A DNA stretch of 64,000 bases. Source: Candidatus Cloacimonas acidaminovorans str. Evry (GTDB lineage Bacteria > Cloacimonadota > Cloacimonadia > Cloacimonadales > Cloacimonadaceae). Made by a program: the position numbers and the translations under genes. The stretch's first letter is position 1, and every line of letters begins with the position of its first letter. Positions 34,989-43,604 of the stretch are shown in pieces. The notes beneath the pieces are model-generated. The model ran no database searches and was not told where the DNA came from. It was given only the letters and a program-made list of their open reading frames with translations. The stretch is taken from the NCBI RefSeq assembly GCF_000146065.2, contig NC_020449.1, positions 868,001 to 932,000 on the forward strand, written 5' to 3'.

Positions 34989-35968
34989 TTTTCCTCCTGT
35001 GAATTTTGTCGGTTTGGTTTCCGACTGGTTTTTGTTTCTCTTTTTTCCCTTTGCACTTTTTCTCCCGCACGCAATTTTGCACTGCGTGAACGGGGATTAA
35101 CTAAAATTTCTTCTTCCGTGGCTGTTACAGGTTTTTTGGTTAAAATAATTAACTGCTGCTGATGGTTTTTATTACTATTAGGTAAAACCGACTGCTCTTC
35201 ATTTTTCTGTTCCGCTTTTTTAAATGTCTGTTTCACAATTCTATCTTCCAGCGAATGATAGCTGATAACAACTATCCTGCCTTGGGGATTTAACAGATTG
35301 ATGGCATCCTGCAAAGCAAGGGAAAGGGATTCCAATTCTTTATTTACATAAATTCTTAATGCTTGAAAAACTCTAACTTTGGTTTTTAATGATGCTTTTG
35401 TTCCTTTTCCTGCTATGCTTTCTACAATTTTTGCCAGTTCTCTTGTGGTCTTTATAGGTTTGGAACTTTTTTCTATGGCTTTGGCTATACGATAGGCATT
35501 TTGTTCTTCTCCGTATTCTCTGAAAATATTGGTCAGTGTTTTAGTGTCCAATTCGTTAACCGCATTATAGGCACTGTTTTTCAGGTTTTTATCCATTCGC
35601 ATATCCAAAGGAGCATCTTTTTCAAAACTGAAACCGCGTTCCGTGCATTCCAGCTGGTGAGAAGAAACACCCAAATCAAAAAGAATGCCATCAATTCCTT
35701 TTATTTTACGATAGGCAAGCTCCGTGCGTAATTGTTTAAAATTAGCTTGTATCAGTTCTACATTATTATAGTTATGAAGTATTTTTCCTGCTTCTTCTAT
35801 TGCCTCACTATCCTGGTCAAAACAATATAGCTTAATTTCAGGTTGGGCTTTTAGCATAGCTAAACTATGTCCTCCACCTCCGGTTGTGGCATCTACATAA
35901 ATATATCCTGCTCTCAAATTTAAGTAGGAGAGGCATTCTTTAACCATCACCGGAGTGTGAAAAGTCAT
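34985..35968 (-). CDS. rsmH: 16S rRNA (cytosine(1402)-N4)-methyltransferase RsmH (MraW)
   Basis: A 327-residue SAM-dependent methyltransferase modifying C1402 in the ribosomal P site. TPVMVKECLSYL at the start, YVDATTGGGGHSLAML (SAM loop), GILFDLGVSSHQL, ERGFSFEKDAPLDMRMD and VVISYHSLEDRIVKQTF are all diagnostic. It is slightly longer than E. coli RsmH owing to a basic Lys/Arg-rich tail (about 295-327). It overlaps mraZ and ftsL by 4 bp each. Confidence 0.97.
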   Translation of the reverse strand: MTFHTPVMVKECLSYLNLRAGYIYVDATTGGGGHSLAMLKAQPEIKLYCFDQDSEAIEEAGKILHNYNNVELIQANFKQLRTELAYRKIKGIDGILFDLGVSSHQLECTERGFSFEKDAPLDMRMDKNLKNSAYNAVNELDTKTLTNIFREYGEEQNAYRIAKAIEKSSKPIKTTRELAKIVESIAGKGTKASLKTKVRVFQALRIYVNKELESLSLALQDAINLLNPQGRIVVISYHSLEDRIVKQTFKKAEQKNEEQSVLPNSNKNHQQQLIILTKKPVTATEEEILVNPRSRSAKLRAGEKVQREKRETKTSRKPNRQNSQEEK

Positions 35969-36405
35969 AATTGATAATCCTCAGAAGTGAATTGTTTACG
36001 ATGTTGATTGAGTTTACTGGCACGCACTTCATTATAAACCTTGGGATTCCAAAGTGAAATATAATGTCCTTCACCTTTAATAACAACACTATCCGTAATA
36101 TCAACTTCATTTAATAGCATTTCATGAATGCGCACCCTTCCAGGTCCTTCCAATTCCTGTTCCGTCATCGCAAAATCAATTAATTGAGTGCGAAGTTTAT
36201 GACAATGTTCATCACCGTTTTGTAAGCGTTCCAGTGTTGCTTTCCAGCAATCCAAAGGATAAATGGCAATCGTATTATTGGGACCTAAAGTAACAACAAC
36301 CTTTTTTTCCGCTTCTTCCGAAAATTTCTTCTTGAAAGCAGCCGGAATTATTACCCTTTGTTTATGCACAGCATTTTCAAAGATACCAAGAAATTCACCA
36401 GACAT
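35965..36405 (-). CDS. mraZ: Transcriptional regulator MraZ
   Basis: About 146 residues, with two SpoVT/AbrB-like halves: FENAVHKQRVIIPAAFKKKF (first) and EGPGRVRIHEMLLNEVDI with VVIKGEGHYISLWNP (second). MraZ forms a ring and binds tandem pentamers upstream of its own gene, repressing the dcw operon in E. coli. I prefer the second ATG (36403-36405): AAAAGGA lies 8 bp upstream, whereas the first ATG (36414) overlaps the Shine-Dalgarno. It is first in the 13-gene dcw cluster, with a promoter at 36529-36557. Confidence 0.95.
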   Translation of the reverse strand: MSGEFLGIFENAVHKQRVIIPAAFKKKFSEEAEKKVVVTLGPNNTIAIYPLDCWKATLERLQNGDEHCHKLRTQLIDFAMTEQELEGPGRVRIHEMLLNEVDITDSVVIKGEGHYISLWNPKVYNEVRASKLNQHRKQFTSEDYQL

Positions 36406-36483
36406 AGCTGACATCCTTTTTTTCCGGTTTCCTAAAAAAACCGTTCTTTGCTTTACTGTCCGTGCTTTTTTGTCTCATTTCCG

Positions 36484-36528
36484 TGAACCACCTTGAGATT
36501 TTTTGAGTTTTTCTGAGTTCCTGTGGTT
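36484..36528 (+). promoter_or_regulatory. Candidate MraZ operator: five pentamers at 10-bp period
   Basis: On the + strand TGAAC (36484), TGAGA (36494), TGAGT (36504), TGAGT (36514) and TGGTT (36524) begin at exactly 10-bp intervals, with 5-bp spacers CACCT, TTTTT, TTTTC, TCCTG. The array ends directly beside the -10 box of the dcw promoter. E. coli MraZ binds TGGGN repeats with 5-bp spacers, so the geometry matches while the core is TGA rather than TGG. The orientation (opposite strand to dcw transcription) is noted. Binding is inference. Confidence 0.6.
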
Positions 36529-36557
36529 CTTATATGACACTTCGTTTTTCTTGTCAA
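36529..36557 (-). promoter_or_regulatory. dcw cluster promoter (sigma-70 type)
   Basis: Minus strand: TTGACA (36552-36557), 17-bp spacer, TATAAG (36529-36534). Transcription would start near 36522, giving a leader of about 115 nt before the preferred mraZ ATG, with the 10-bp-phased repeats lying across the start site. Confidence 0.75.
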
Positions 36558-37214
36558 GTGCAAAATGCATTTTTTTTCAAATTTCTAAATTACTGTTCTC
36601 CTTATTTCAGTTGAAAGACGAATGTTTATTATTTTGTTATACTTGGAGTTAGAATAGTAATAAGTAGTATTTGCTATTTTAGAGTAATGGATGTAACTAT
36701 CTGAAGGGCAATAAATAATAAATTGAGTAAAAATTTTTTGTTTTTGTTTCCTGTAGATTACACTGATAAATCACTCGTAGATTACACGGAATAAGCTCTC
36801 ACAGATTTCACAGATGACACGGATTAGATTTTATAATTTTAAGTTAACTCACTATTTTATTTCCGGTGTTCCACCTTTTCACTTTTTTATCTTTTCACTT
36901 TTTCACTTTTCACTTTTCACTTTTCACCCTTCACCTTTCACTCTTCACTTTTCACCCTTCACCTTTTCACCGTTCATTCTCCATTCTCCATTATTTCTCT
37001 TTTTCTCTTTTTCTCTTTGTTTAAAATCTCACTACTTTAGCTCTCACTCTTCACCTTGCAACCACCTTGATTTGCAATAAATTATGTATTTCACATAACT
37101 TCTTCCTTAATAGCATTGCTTACCCATTGCTTACCCATTACGGATGGGATTAGTATTGGGTAAGCAATGCTTCAGTAATGCAGTTAAGAAGCGCAATTAA
37201 AAAGGGAGGGAATT
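36558..37214. other. Repeat-rich gap between uvrC and the dcw promoter
   Basis: No gene is supported. It contains 9-bp-type words (GTAGATTACAC, CACAGATTTCACAGATGAC; 36758-36828) and one copy (36794-36900) of the 104-bp unit seen in tandem at 48121-48432. A long CTTTTCACTTTTCACCC pyrimidine tract (36890-37025) and an imperfect palindrome built from ATTGCTTACCC/GGGTAAGCAAT (37108-37165) follow. Confidence 0.65.
37108..37185 (+). repeat. TTACCCATTGC palindrome upstream of uvrC 3' end
   Basis: GCATTGCTTACCCATTGCTT and ACCCATTACGGATGGGA are followed by TTGGGTAAGCAATGCTTCAG. One arm contains the 11-bp word ATTGCTTACCC twice and the other once, inverted. The build, a duplicated word in one arm and a single word in the other, is like family C at 19.3 and 62.9 kb, though the letters differ. 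Confidence 0.6.
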
Positions 37215-39020
37215 TTATGTGCTGTGAAAATGGTTATATATCTTCTCTGCGATTTTAGGTCCTATACCTTTTATTTTAGACAGAGTTTCCCTATTCGCGT
37301 TGGCAATATTTTCCACACTGCCCAGTTCTTTCAACAGCAGAAATTTATTTTTTTCTCCGATGCCGGAAATACTTTCCAATTCACTTTCCAATGTTCTGCG
37401 GGAGCGTCTTTTGCGATGTAAAGAGAGAGCGAAACGATGTGCTTCATCTCGGATATTGATCAATAATCGTAAAGCGGAAGATGAACGCGGTAAAATGATG
37501 GATTGTTCATTTCCAGGGACAAAAACTTCCTCTGCTCTTTTGGCTAAGGCAATTATACTGATATCGTTCTTTCCGGAAGCTCGTAATATTTGTTCACTGG
37601 CTGAAAGCTGTCCTTTTCCTCCATCAATAACTATGAGGTCCGGTTTCATTTGGGGTTCTTTTTCGGTTTCCGTTAAAAAACGAGCCATTGTTTCCTGCAT
37701 AGCGGCATAGTCATTTTGGGTTTCAATGCTGCGAATAATGAAATGGCGATAGTATTTCTTTTTGCTTTTCCCGTTTTCAAAAAAGACAGCAGAAGAAACA
37801 GTATCACTTCCCTGGATGGTAGAAATATCCATACAAACGATTTTCCGCGGTAGTTTAGGCAATTTTAATGCCTCTTTCAGTTCCTGAACAGGGAAAATAG
37901 TCCGATTGGCTTTTCTTAAATGTGCCAGTTTGCTTTCTTCTACAATGTTAAAGGCATTGGTTTTTGCCATTGCAATCAGCTTGGTTTTTTCTCCTCTTTG
38001 GGGTATCTGTAATTTATTGCCCAGCCAGGAATTCAGTTTATCCATATCTTTAGGTGCAAAAGGCAACAGAACTTCTTCCGGCATTTCTTCTCTATCAGCA
38101 TAGTAAAGTTGTAAAAAGCTTGCCAGGATACTATCCGGTTCTTCATAATCCAAATTTGTAAGCGGATAATTTTCCTGATGAATAATAGCTCCGTTTTTCA
38201 TTTTCAGAATAACGCAGACGGCTCTTTTTTCTTCCCTATAAAAGCCGATAATATCAATGTTTCCGCCTTCCACATTGAAAACGGATTGTCTTTTTTGAAT
38301 GCGTTCAATGGCAATAATGCGGTCACGGAATTTTCCTGCTTCCTCAAAACGGAGTTCTGCAGAGGCATTTTGCATTTCCGTTCTCAGTTCATCTAAAAGT
38401 TCCGTATAGCGTCCATTGAAAAACCGCAAGAGCTGATTTACGGTCTTGGCATAGTTCTTCTGACTGATGTTTCCGATGCAGGGAGCAGGACATTTACCCA
38501 GCTGAAAATTCATACAGGGTTGTTTATATTTTATTTTAGGAATATTTCTATTGCAACTACGCAAAGGAAAAATCCATTCCAAATCGCGTAAAGTATTTCT
38601 CAGATAGCGAACTTCTGTGTAAGGACCAAAGTATTTGGCATTATCTTTCAGCAACTCACGCGTAATAAAGATTCTGGGAAAGGGCTCATTAACCGTTATT
38701 TTCACGAAAGGATAGCGTTTATCATCTTTCAGCATAATATTATATTTGGGACGGTAACGTTTAACTAAAGTTGCTTCCAAAATAAAGGCATCGGCTTCGC
38801 TATTGGTAATGATGTAATCCAAATCGGCAATATTCTTTATCAGATGTTCTGTTTTAAGGTCTTTGCCAGCGGGATTCAGATAATTCTTTATCCTATGCTT
38901 CAGGTTTAATGCCTTGCCGATGTAGATGATAGTTCCGTCTTTATCTTTCCAGAGATAAACACCTGGTTGTTCAGGAAGCAAAGCAAGTTTTGTTTCTATT
39001 TCTTCAGAAAACGCTGGCAT
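37215..39020 (-). CDS. uvrC: Excinuclease ABC subunit C (UvrC)
   Basis: A 601-residue nucleotide-excision-repair nuclease. An intact GIY-YIG domain (PGVYLWKDKDGTIIYIGKAL, with Arg in NLKHR and Glu in DAFILEATLV) makes the 3' incision. The cysteine cluster SCNRNIPKIKYKQPCMN...GKCPAPC has x12-x7-x3 spacing, reported to hold an Fe-S cluster in E. coli UvrC. A UVR motif (about 200-235), the C-terminal RNase H-like nuclease (DISTIQGSDTV, IDGGKGQLSA) and tandem HhH (ESISGIGEKNKFLLLKELGS, KIKGIGPKIAEKIY) follow. It overlaps murJ by 25 bp. Confidence 0.97.
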   Translation of the reverse strand: MPAFSEEIETKLALLPEQPGVYLWKDKDGTIIYIGKALNLKHRIKNYLNPAGKDLKTEHLIKNIADLDYIITNSEADAFILEATLVKRYRPKYNIMLKDDKRYPFVKITVNEPFPRIFITRELLKDNAKYFGPYTEVRYLRNTLRDLEWIFPLRSCNRNIPKIKYKQPCMNFQLGKCPAPCIGNISQKNYAKTVNQLLRFFNGRYTELLDELRTEMQNASAELRFEEAGKFRDRIIAIERIQKRQSVFNVEGGNIDIIGFYREEKRAVCVILKMKNGAIIHQENYPLTNLDYEEPDSILASFLQLYYADREEMPEEVLLPFAPKDMDKLNSWLGNKLQIPQRGEKTKLIAMAKTNAFNIVEESKLAHLRKANRTIFPVQELKEALKLPKLPRKIVCMDISTIQGSDTVSSAVFFENGKSKKKYYRHFIIRSIETQNDYAAMQETMARFLTETEKEPQMKPDLIVIDGGKGQLSASEQILRASGKNDISIIALAKRAEEVFVPGNEQSIILPRSSSALRLLINIRDEAHRFALSLHRKRRSRRTLESELESISGIGEKNKFLLLKELGSVENIANANRETLSKIKGIGPKIAEKIYNHFHST

Positions 39021-40570
39021 AATTTTTTGCCTGCCTGATTAAGATAATCAATTTTTAACAGGATACCGGTGAGATAAAACAGCCCGAGAGTAATAACAGA
39101 AAGTATTGCATCTCTTATTAGTAAAGCAATTCTGCCGCTTACAGGGAAAAGATTACAGCTTATATAGAGCAAAAGATATAAGACACCACAAATCAAAAGG
39201 GATTTAATAATATTTATGGCAATCCCCGAAAAAGATATTTCCGGCATCTTTTTACGGATCAGGGTACGCAATATAAAGAAATTTACACAGGCAGTTATAG
39301 AAGTAGATAAAGCTAAACCCCGATGAGCCATAAACTGCATCAGAATAAAATTCAGGGTTATATTTAAAGCTACCATTCCCGCAGCAATTTTCACAGGTGT
39401 TTTGGTATCTTTATAAGCATAAAATACAGGGGTAATTGTTTGATTCAAGCCATAAAAAATTAAACCCAAGGAATAAAATACTAACGCCTGGGAAGTCATC
39501 CAAACCGCGTCTTCCTGAAAAGCTCCACTTTCAAATAAAATGCGTACAAAGTCCTCACCCAAAGCTAAAATAATAGTCGTTACCGGCAGCATAATGTAAG
39601 CCAAATTCAAACCCGAAAAACGAATACTTTCCGAGAGCTCTTGATAATTTTCAGTGGAAACACAGCGTGAATAAAAAGGAAGAACAGCTGTTCCCGTGGA
39701 AATGGCAAAAATACCTAAGGGTAATTGCATTAAACGATTGCCAAAATTTAATGCCGTAATTGAACCAGTTGGTAAAAAAGATGCCATCAACGCATCCGCT
39801 ATCAAATTAATTTCCCGAATTCCAATTCCTATCATACTGGGAATAAAGCGCTTCCAGAGAACAGATAATGCCTCCGAACCAAACTTTAGATAAATCGCCC
39901 AACGGTAACCAATTTTTTTCAGGTAAGGCAGATTGATTACCGTTTGTAAAAAACCCCCTACTAAAACTCCCCCACCAGCCCAAACAATTAAATCCTCTCC
40001 ACTCACTTTTAACACAAAATAGGGAATAAGAACTGTGGCAATCATCCCGATATTGAGTAAAGCGGAAGAAAGTCCCGTCATAAAAAAATAGTTATGCGAG
40101 TTCAAAATGGCAATAAAAGTAGAAGATAAGCCAATGAAAAACAGATAGGGAAAAATAATCCGCGTAAGCTTTATAGCCAGAACTTTCGTTTCAGATGCTA
40201 AACCTGGATAAAGACATTTCACAATCAACGGGGCAAGAGCTATTCCTAAAATTGTTAAGATACAAAGAATAAAAGTTAAAACGCTCAGCAGGTTCAAAGC
40301 AAATTCTATCTGTTTTTCCTTACCCTGCTTAATCTTAATGTCATTATAAAGAGGAACAAAAGCTGTGGAAAGTGCTCCTTCTCCAAAAAGGCGTCTTAAT
40401 AAATTGGGAATATTGTAGCCCACATTAAAGGCATCATTCAAAGAAGTTGTGCCAAAGAAATAAGCCATCACCTGGTCTCTAATTAAACCGAAAATGCGGC
40501 TGATGAATACACCAATGGACATCACACTGATGTTTTTTGCCAAAGTCCGATGAGTGCCTTTAGCTTCCAT
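38996..40570 (-). CDS. murJ: Lipid II flippase MurJ (MviN)
   Basis: A 524-residue MOP-superfamily membrane protein with about 14 helices that flips lipid II across the inner membrane. NISVMSIGVFISRIFGLIRD at the N-terminus, GTTSLNDAFNVGYNIPNLLRRLFGEGALSTAFVPLY (read in two parts) and LPFYSRCVS are characteristic blocks, including the Arg/Asp residues needed for transport. It is in a likely operon: GNAT, delta', murJ, uvrC. The spacing to the delta' gene is zero. Confidence 0.95.
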   Translation of the reverse strand: MEAKGTHRTLAKNISVMSIGVFISRIFGLIRDQVMAYFFGTTSLNDAFNVGYNIPNLLRRLFGEGALSTAFVPLYNDIKIKQGKEKQIEFALNLLSVLTFILCILTILGIALAPLIVKCLYPGLASETKVLAIKLTRIIFPYLFFIGLSSTFIAILNSHNYFFMTGLSSALLNIGMIATVLIPYFVLKVSGEDLIVWAGGGVLVGGFLQTVINLPYLKKIGYRWAIYLKFGSEALSVLWKRFIPSMIGIGIREINLIADALMASFLPTGSITALNFGNRLMQLPLGIFAISTGTAVLPFYSRCVSTENYQELSESIRFSGLNLAYIMLPVTTIILALGEDFVRILFESGAFQEDAVWMTSQALVFYSLGLIFYGLNQTITPVFYAYKDTKTPVKIAAGMVALNITLNFILMQFMAHRGLALSTSITACVNFFILRTLIRKKMPEISFSGIAINIIKSLLICGVLYLLLYISCNLFPVSGRIALLIRDAILSVITLGLFYLTGILLKIDYLNQAGKKLCQRFLKK

Positions 40571-41683
40571 TTATGGTTTCAGCAAATGTTTACAGTTTAA
40601 ATAGAGGTTGGTCAGCACCAAATTCAAATTGGCATAACCCTCAACTTTACGATTGAGGTCTTCCAGAAAAAGCAGGAAATCATAAAGTCGGTCATCTATT
40701 CCTAAATTTGCTTCTGCGATTGGTTTCAAGAAATCTAATTTATCTATATTGGTAATTTCGCTATCAGGATTAGTAGAAAGGGAACCTAAGTCACTGGCAA
40801 TAATCCGGATATATTTTAGTAAATCAATTACCTGGTCTATTGTTTGCTGTTTTTTATACCTTTCTGCCAATTCCAAATAACCCAAATCATTTTCTTCTGC
40901 TGCCAGGGAAAAGATTTCAAAAGCCCAATTACTGGAAAGGGATTCACTTTCCGAAGCAATTCTAATGGCAGTTTTCAAGTTACCGGCACAAATTCTGGAA
41001 GCAGACCTGGCTAAAGCGGAATTGATTTCAAATTCGTTGATTAGAATTTCCTCAATTACACCCCTTGTTAAGGGCTTAAAATAAACAGGTTGAGTGCGGG
41101 AAAGTATCGTCGGTAAAATTAATGGCAAGCGTTCAGTAATGAGAATTATAATAGTTCGTTCCGGAGGTTCTTCCAGGGTTTTTAGAAAAGCATTGGCAGT
41201 AGCATTATTCATCATATCTGCATCTTCAATAATTACTATTCTGTATTTTGCTTCATGGATGGATAGTTCCAGGCGTTTGTTCAATAGCGTAATGCTTTCT
41301 TTACGGATTTCCGTAGCGTCTTTGAAAAAAAAGTCCTTCCAAGGAGTGTTAATTTTATTCTGCAAATATGCTTCATACGATTTTTGAGCGTCCGTATTCT
41401 TAATCTCTCCCTCTACACTGAGATTCAAATTGGGAGTAGGAAAGAGATAAACGAAATCAGGATGCTCCAACTGCAAAAATTTATGACAGGCATCACACTC
41501 GCCACAGGGTTTTAATTCGCTGGTAGCTAAACAATTAACTGCCATTCCGAAATAGAGGGCAGTGGTAAATTTACCAACTCCATCACTTCCGTAAAAAAGA
41601 TATGCCTGAGCTATACGATCATTTTCAATTGCCTTATCTAAAAGCTCTAAGGCATTTTCCTGTCCTTTTATTTTGGGTAACAT
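40571..41683 (-). CDS. holB: DNA polymerase III delta' subunit-like clamp-loader ATPase
   Basis: A 370-residue AAA+ protein. IKGQENALELLDKAIEN is the typical opening, with Walker A-like FYGSDGVGKFTTAL (about 31-44). The zinc cysteines are CLATSELKPCGECDACHKF (about 52-70), and EDADMMNNATANAFLKTLEEPPERT is the DExx/SRC region. A C-terminal helical collar follows. Delta' is the stator of the clamp loader that opens the sliding clamp. The SRC motif reads LSRTQP (Ser-Arg-Thr). Because it resembles both delta' and the gamma/tau N-terminus, I call delta' on length. Confidence 0.9.
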   Translation of the reverse strand: MLPKIKGQENALELLDKAIENDRIAQAYLFYGSDGVGKFTTALYFGMAVNCLATSELKPCGECDACHKFLQLEHPDFVYLFPTPNLNLSVEGEIKNTDAQKSYEAYLQNKINTPWKDFFFKDATEIRKESITLLNKRLELSIHEAKYRIVIIEDADMMNNATANAFLKTLEEPPERTIIILITERLPLILPTILSRTQPVYFKPLTRGVIEEILINEFEINSALARSASRICAGNLKTAIRIASESESLSSNWAFEIFSLAAEENDLGYLELAERYKKQQTIDQVIDLLKYIRIIASDLGSLSTNPDSEITNIDKLDFLKPIAEANLGIDDRLYDFLLFLEDLNRKVEGYANLNLVLTNLYLNCKHLLKP

Positions 41684-42289
41684 TTAAACAATGCTTATTT
41701 TACTGCGTCCCGCTTCATCACTGATGCTATAGTCATAAATCTTTTTCACATAGGGACTGGTGAATTCGCTTGCCAGTATATCGTAAATAAAAACATCGTG
41801 ATATTGTCCTGAAACAAACATAAATTCTCTTTGTACTCCCACTTTTTTAAACCCGATTTTTTCATAACAACGAATAGCACGCTTGTTATAGGACATCACG
41901 GAAAGATAAACATTATGCAGATTTAAAATGTTGAAAGCAAAATCCAGAAGCAAACTCGTTGCCTCAGTTCCAATACCCTGATTCCAAAAGGTCTTTTCCC
42001 CAATAAAAATTCCCAGAGAAGCATTTCTGTGAACTTGTGAGACCTGATGAATTCCACAATTTCCGATAACCTTATTAGTATCTTTTTCCACAATGGCAAA
42101 AATATAATTCTCCCGCATCAATTTACGCAACAGCTCCGTTTCCTTTTCCATATCCAGAACTATCTGAGATAGTGTTACAAATTGCCCTATTTCCATATCA
42201 TTCAGCCATTCCGTGTATTTTTCCACATCATCCATAGAAACGGGGGAAAGATAACACTTTTCTCCTACCAGTTTTCTAAAATATTTCAT
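41684..42289 (-). CDS. GNAT N-acetyltransferase, RimJ/RimL type
   Basis: A 201-residue acetyltransferase. The acetyl-CoA loop is seen in FWNQGIGTEATSLLLDFAF (about 112-130), preceded by NASLGIFIGEK and followed by YNKRAIRCYEKIGFKKVGVQREF, the characteristic C-terminal beta-bulge region of RimJ/RimL-like enzymes. A SpeG/RimL-like or amino-sugar substrate is possible; none can be chosen from sequence. It ends exactly where the delta' gene begins and probably heads that operon. Confidence 0.9.
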   Translation of the reverse strand: MKYFRKLVGEKCYLSPVSMDDVEKYTEWLNDMEIGQFVTLSQIVLDMEKETELLRKLMRENYIFAIVEKDTNKVIGNCGIHQVSQVHRNASLGIFIGEKTFWNQGIGTEATSLLLDFAFNILNLHNVYLSVMSYNKRAIRCYEKIGFKKVGVQREFMFVSGQYHDVFIYDILASEFTSPYVKKIYDYSISDEAGRSKISIV

Positions 42290-42638
42290 TTTTTCTCCCT
42301 GTTTTTTTAATCTTATTCAGGTATGGTAATACCCTGTGGTTTCTATTTCTAAACCTGAGCAAAGTGTCAAGAAGTTTCCAGTATCTTGCAGATTACGCAG
42401 ATTTTTTTACACCGAGAACACCGAGAATACTGAGAGCACCGAGAAAAAGATGACAAATTAACAATTTTAAATTCGTATAAATTCCATTAAATACAATAAA
42501 TTCGTTAAATCCTGTCAATATGTCGTCACGAGTTATAAGCGCCAAAAAATTATCTCACAGCCAAAAAGTTATCAACGCGCTAACGACTCCTAACTTGCAA
42601 GTATCCCTCTGCTCTCTGCTCTTAGCTCTCAGCCCGCA
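42290..42638. other. Intergenic gap with promoter and 9-bp repeats
   Basis: A TTGACA (42365-42370, minus strand) with an AATAGA 17 bp downstream may be the promoter of the GNAT-delta'-murJ-uvrC genes. The gap also holds TGCAGATTACGCAGATTTT and a 9-bp series ACCGAGAAC/ACCGAGAAT/ACTGAGAGC/ACCGAGAAA (42411-42446). No gene seen. Confidence 0.55.
42342..42370 (-). promoter_or_regulatory. Candidate promoter for GNAT-holB-murJ-uvrC
   Basis: TTGACA at 42365-42370 (minus), a 17-bp spacer and AATAGA at 42342-42347; the -10 is weak. It lies about 53 bp before the GNAT start. The assignment rests on the perfect -35 and the position. Confidence 0.35.
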
Positions 42639-43604
42639 CTATCCTATACGCGAAAATCCCTTCAGGATGATTGCTTTCAGTTCGCTAATGTTTTCTGTAT
42701 GATTTATTTGATTGCGTAATTCAGCTCCTCCTAAAATGCCTTTAGTATAAAAGCAAAGATGTGCACGCATTTCTCTCACAACAACATCTTCCGATTTATA
42801 CAGCAATGCTTTATCCAAATGGGCAAAAATGGTCTTCACGATTTCTTTTTGGATTACAGGATTGTAAGTTCCGGTAGAAATCAGCTGGCGACTTTGCGCA
42901 AAAAGCCAGGGTTTCCCTAAAGCACCTCTACCAATCATTATTCCGTCACAATTGGTCTCTGTTATCATTCTTTGTGCGTCTTCCGGAGTTTTAATATCTC
43001 CATTTCCAACAACCGGAATTTGGACATTTTGTTTCAGGATTTTTATCTGTTCCCAATTGCTGGTGCCCGAAAACATCTGGCTTGAAGTTCTGGGATGCAA
43101 ACAGAGAAAATCGGCTCCGCATTCCTGCAACATTAATCCAAATTGTAAATAATTCTGATTTTGGAAATTCCATCCACTACGAAATTTAACACTTAAAGGT
43201 ATCCTCCCTAAGAGAGCATTTTTAACTTCTTTAACTATTTTTCCAGCTAAAGAAGGGGTCTGCATTAAAGCTGAACCAGCTCCCTTGCGGATAACTTTTT
43301 TCACCGGACAGCCCATATTAATATCCATAAAATCAGGTTTTAAAGGTAATAATACCTCAACCGCTCTTGCCATTATGAGTGGATTACTGCCAAAAATTTG
43401 GATGCCGAAAGGGTGCTCTGACTCATCAAACTGAACATATTGTAAGGTCTTAGCGGAATTTCTGGTTAAGCCATCAGCACTAACCATTTCGCTGTATAAG
43501 ACCTCAGCTCCCCAATTTTTACAAATTTGGCGAAATGCGGAATCGCTATAGCCGGCTAAAGGGGCTAAAAATAGAAGTGGCTTATTTAAAAAGGGAACGG
43601 TCAT
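42639..43604 (-). CDS. dus: tRNA-dihydrouridine synthase (Dus family, DusB-like)
   Basis: A 321-residue flavoenzyme reducing uridine in the tRNA D-loop. FLAPLAGYSDSAFR (FMN phosphate region), EMVSADGLTRNS, PFGIQIFGSNP, DINMGCPVKKVIRKGAGSAL (with the catalytic Cys), VKFRSGW and VVGNGDIKTPEDA with GIMIGRGALGKPWLF are all conserved Dus blocks. The DusB subgroup is the best match by the 'GCPVKK' segment and length. Its start overlaps the stop of the upstream HD-GYP gene by 4 bp. Confidence 0.94.
   Translation of the reverse strand: MTVPFLNKPLLFLAPLAGYSDSAFRQICKNWGAEVLYSEMVSADGLTRNSAKTLQYVQFDESEHPFGIQIFGSNPLIMARAVEVLLPLKPDFMDINMGCPVKKVIRKGAGSALMQTPSLAGKIVKEVKNALLGRIPLSVKFRSGWNFQNQNYLQFGLMLQECGADFLCLHPRTSSQMFSGTSNWEQIKILKQNVQIPVVGNGDIKTPEDAQRMITETNCDGIMIGRGALGKPWLFAQSRQLISTGTYNPVIQKEIVKTIFAHLDKALLYKSEDVVVREMRAHLCFYTKGILGGAELRNQINHTENISELKAIILKGFSRIG

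Noticed and set aside
36814-37080. 88-residue frame rich in HFSLFTFHPSPF
   Set aside because: It is a reading of the CTTTTCACTTTTCACC pyrimidine repeats upstream of the dcw promoter.
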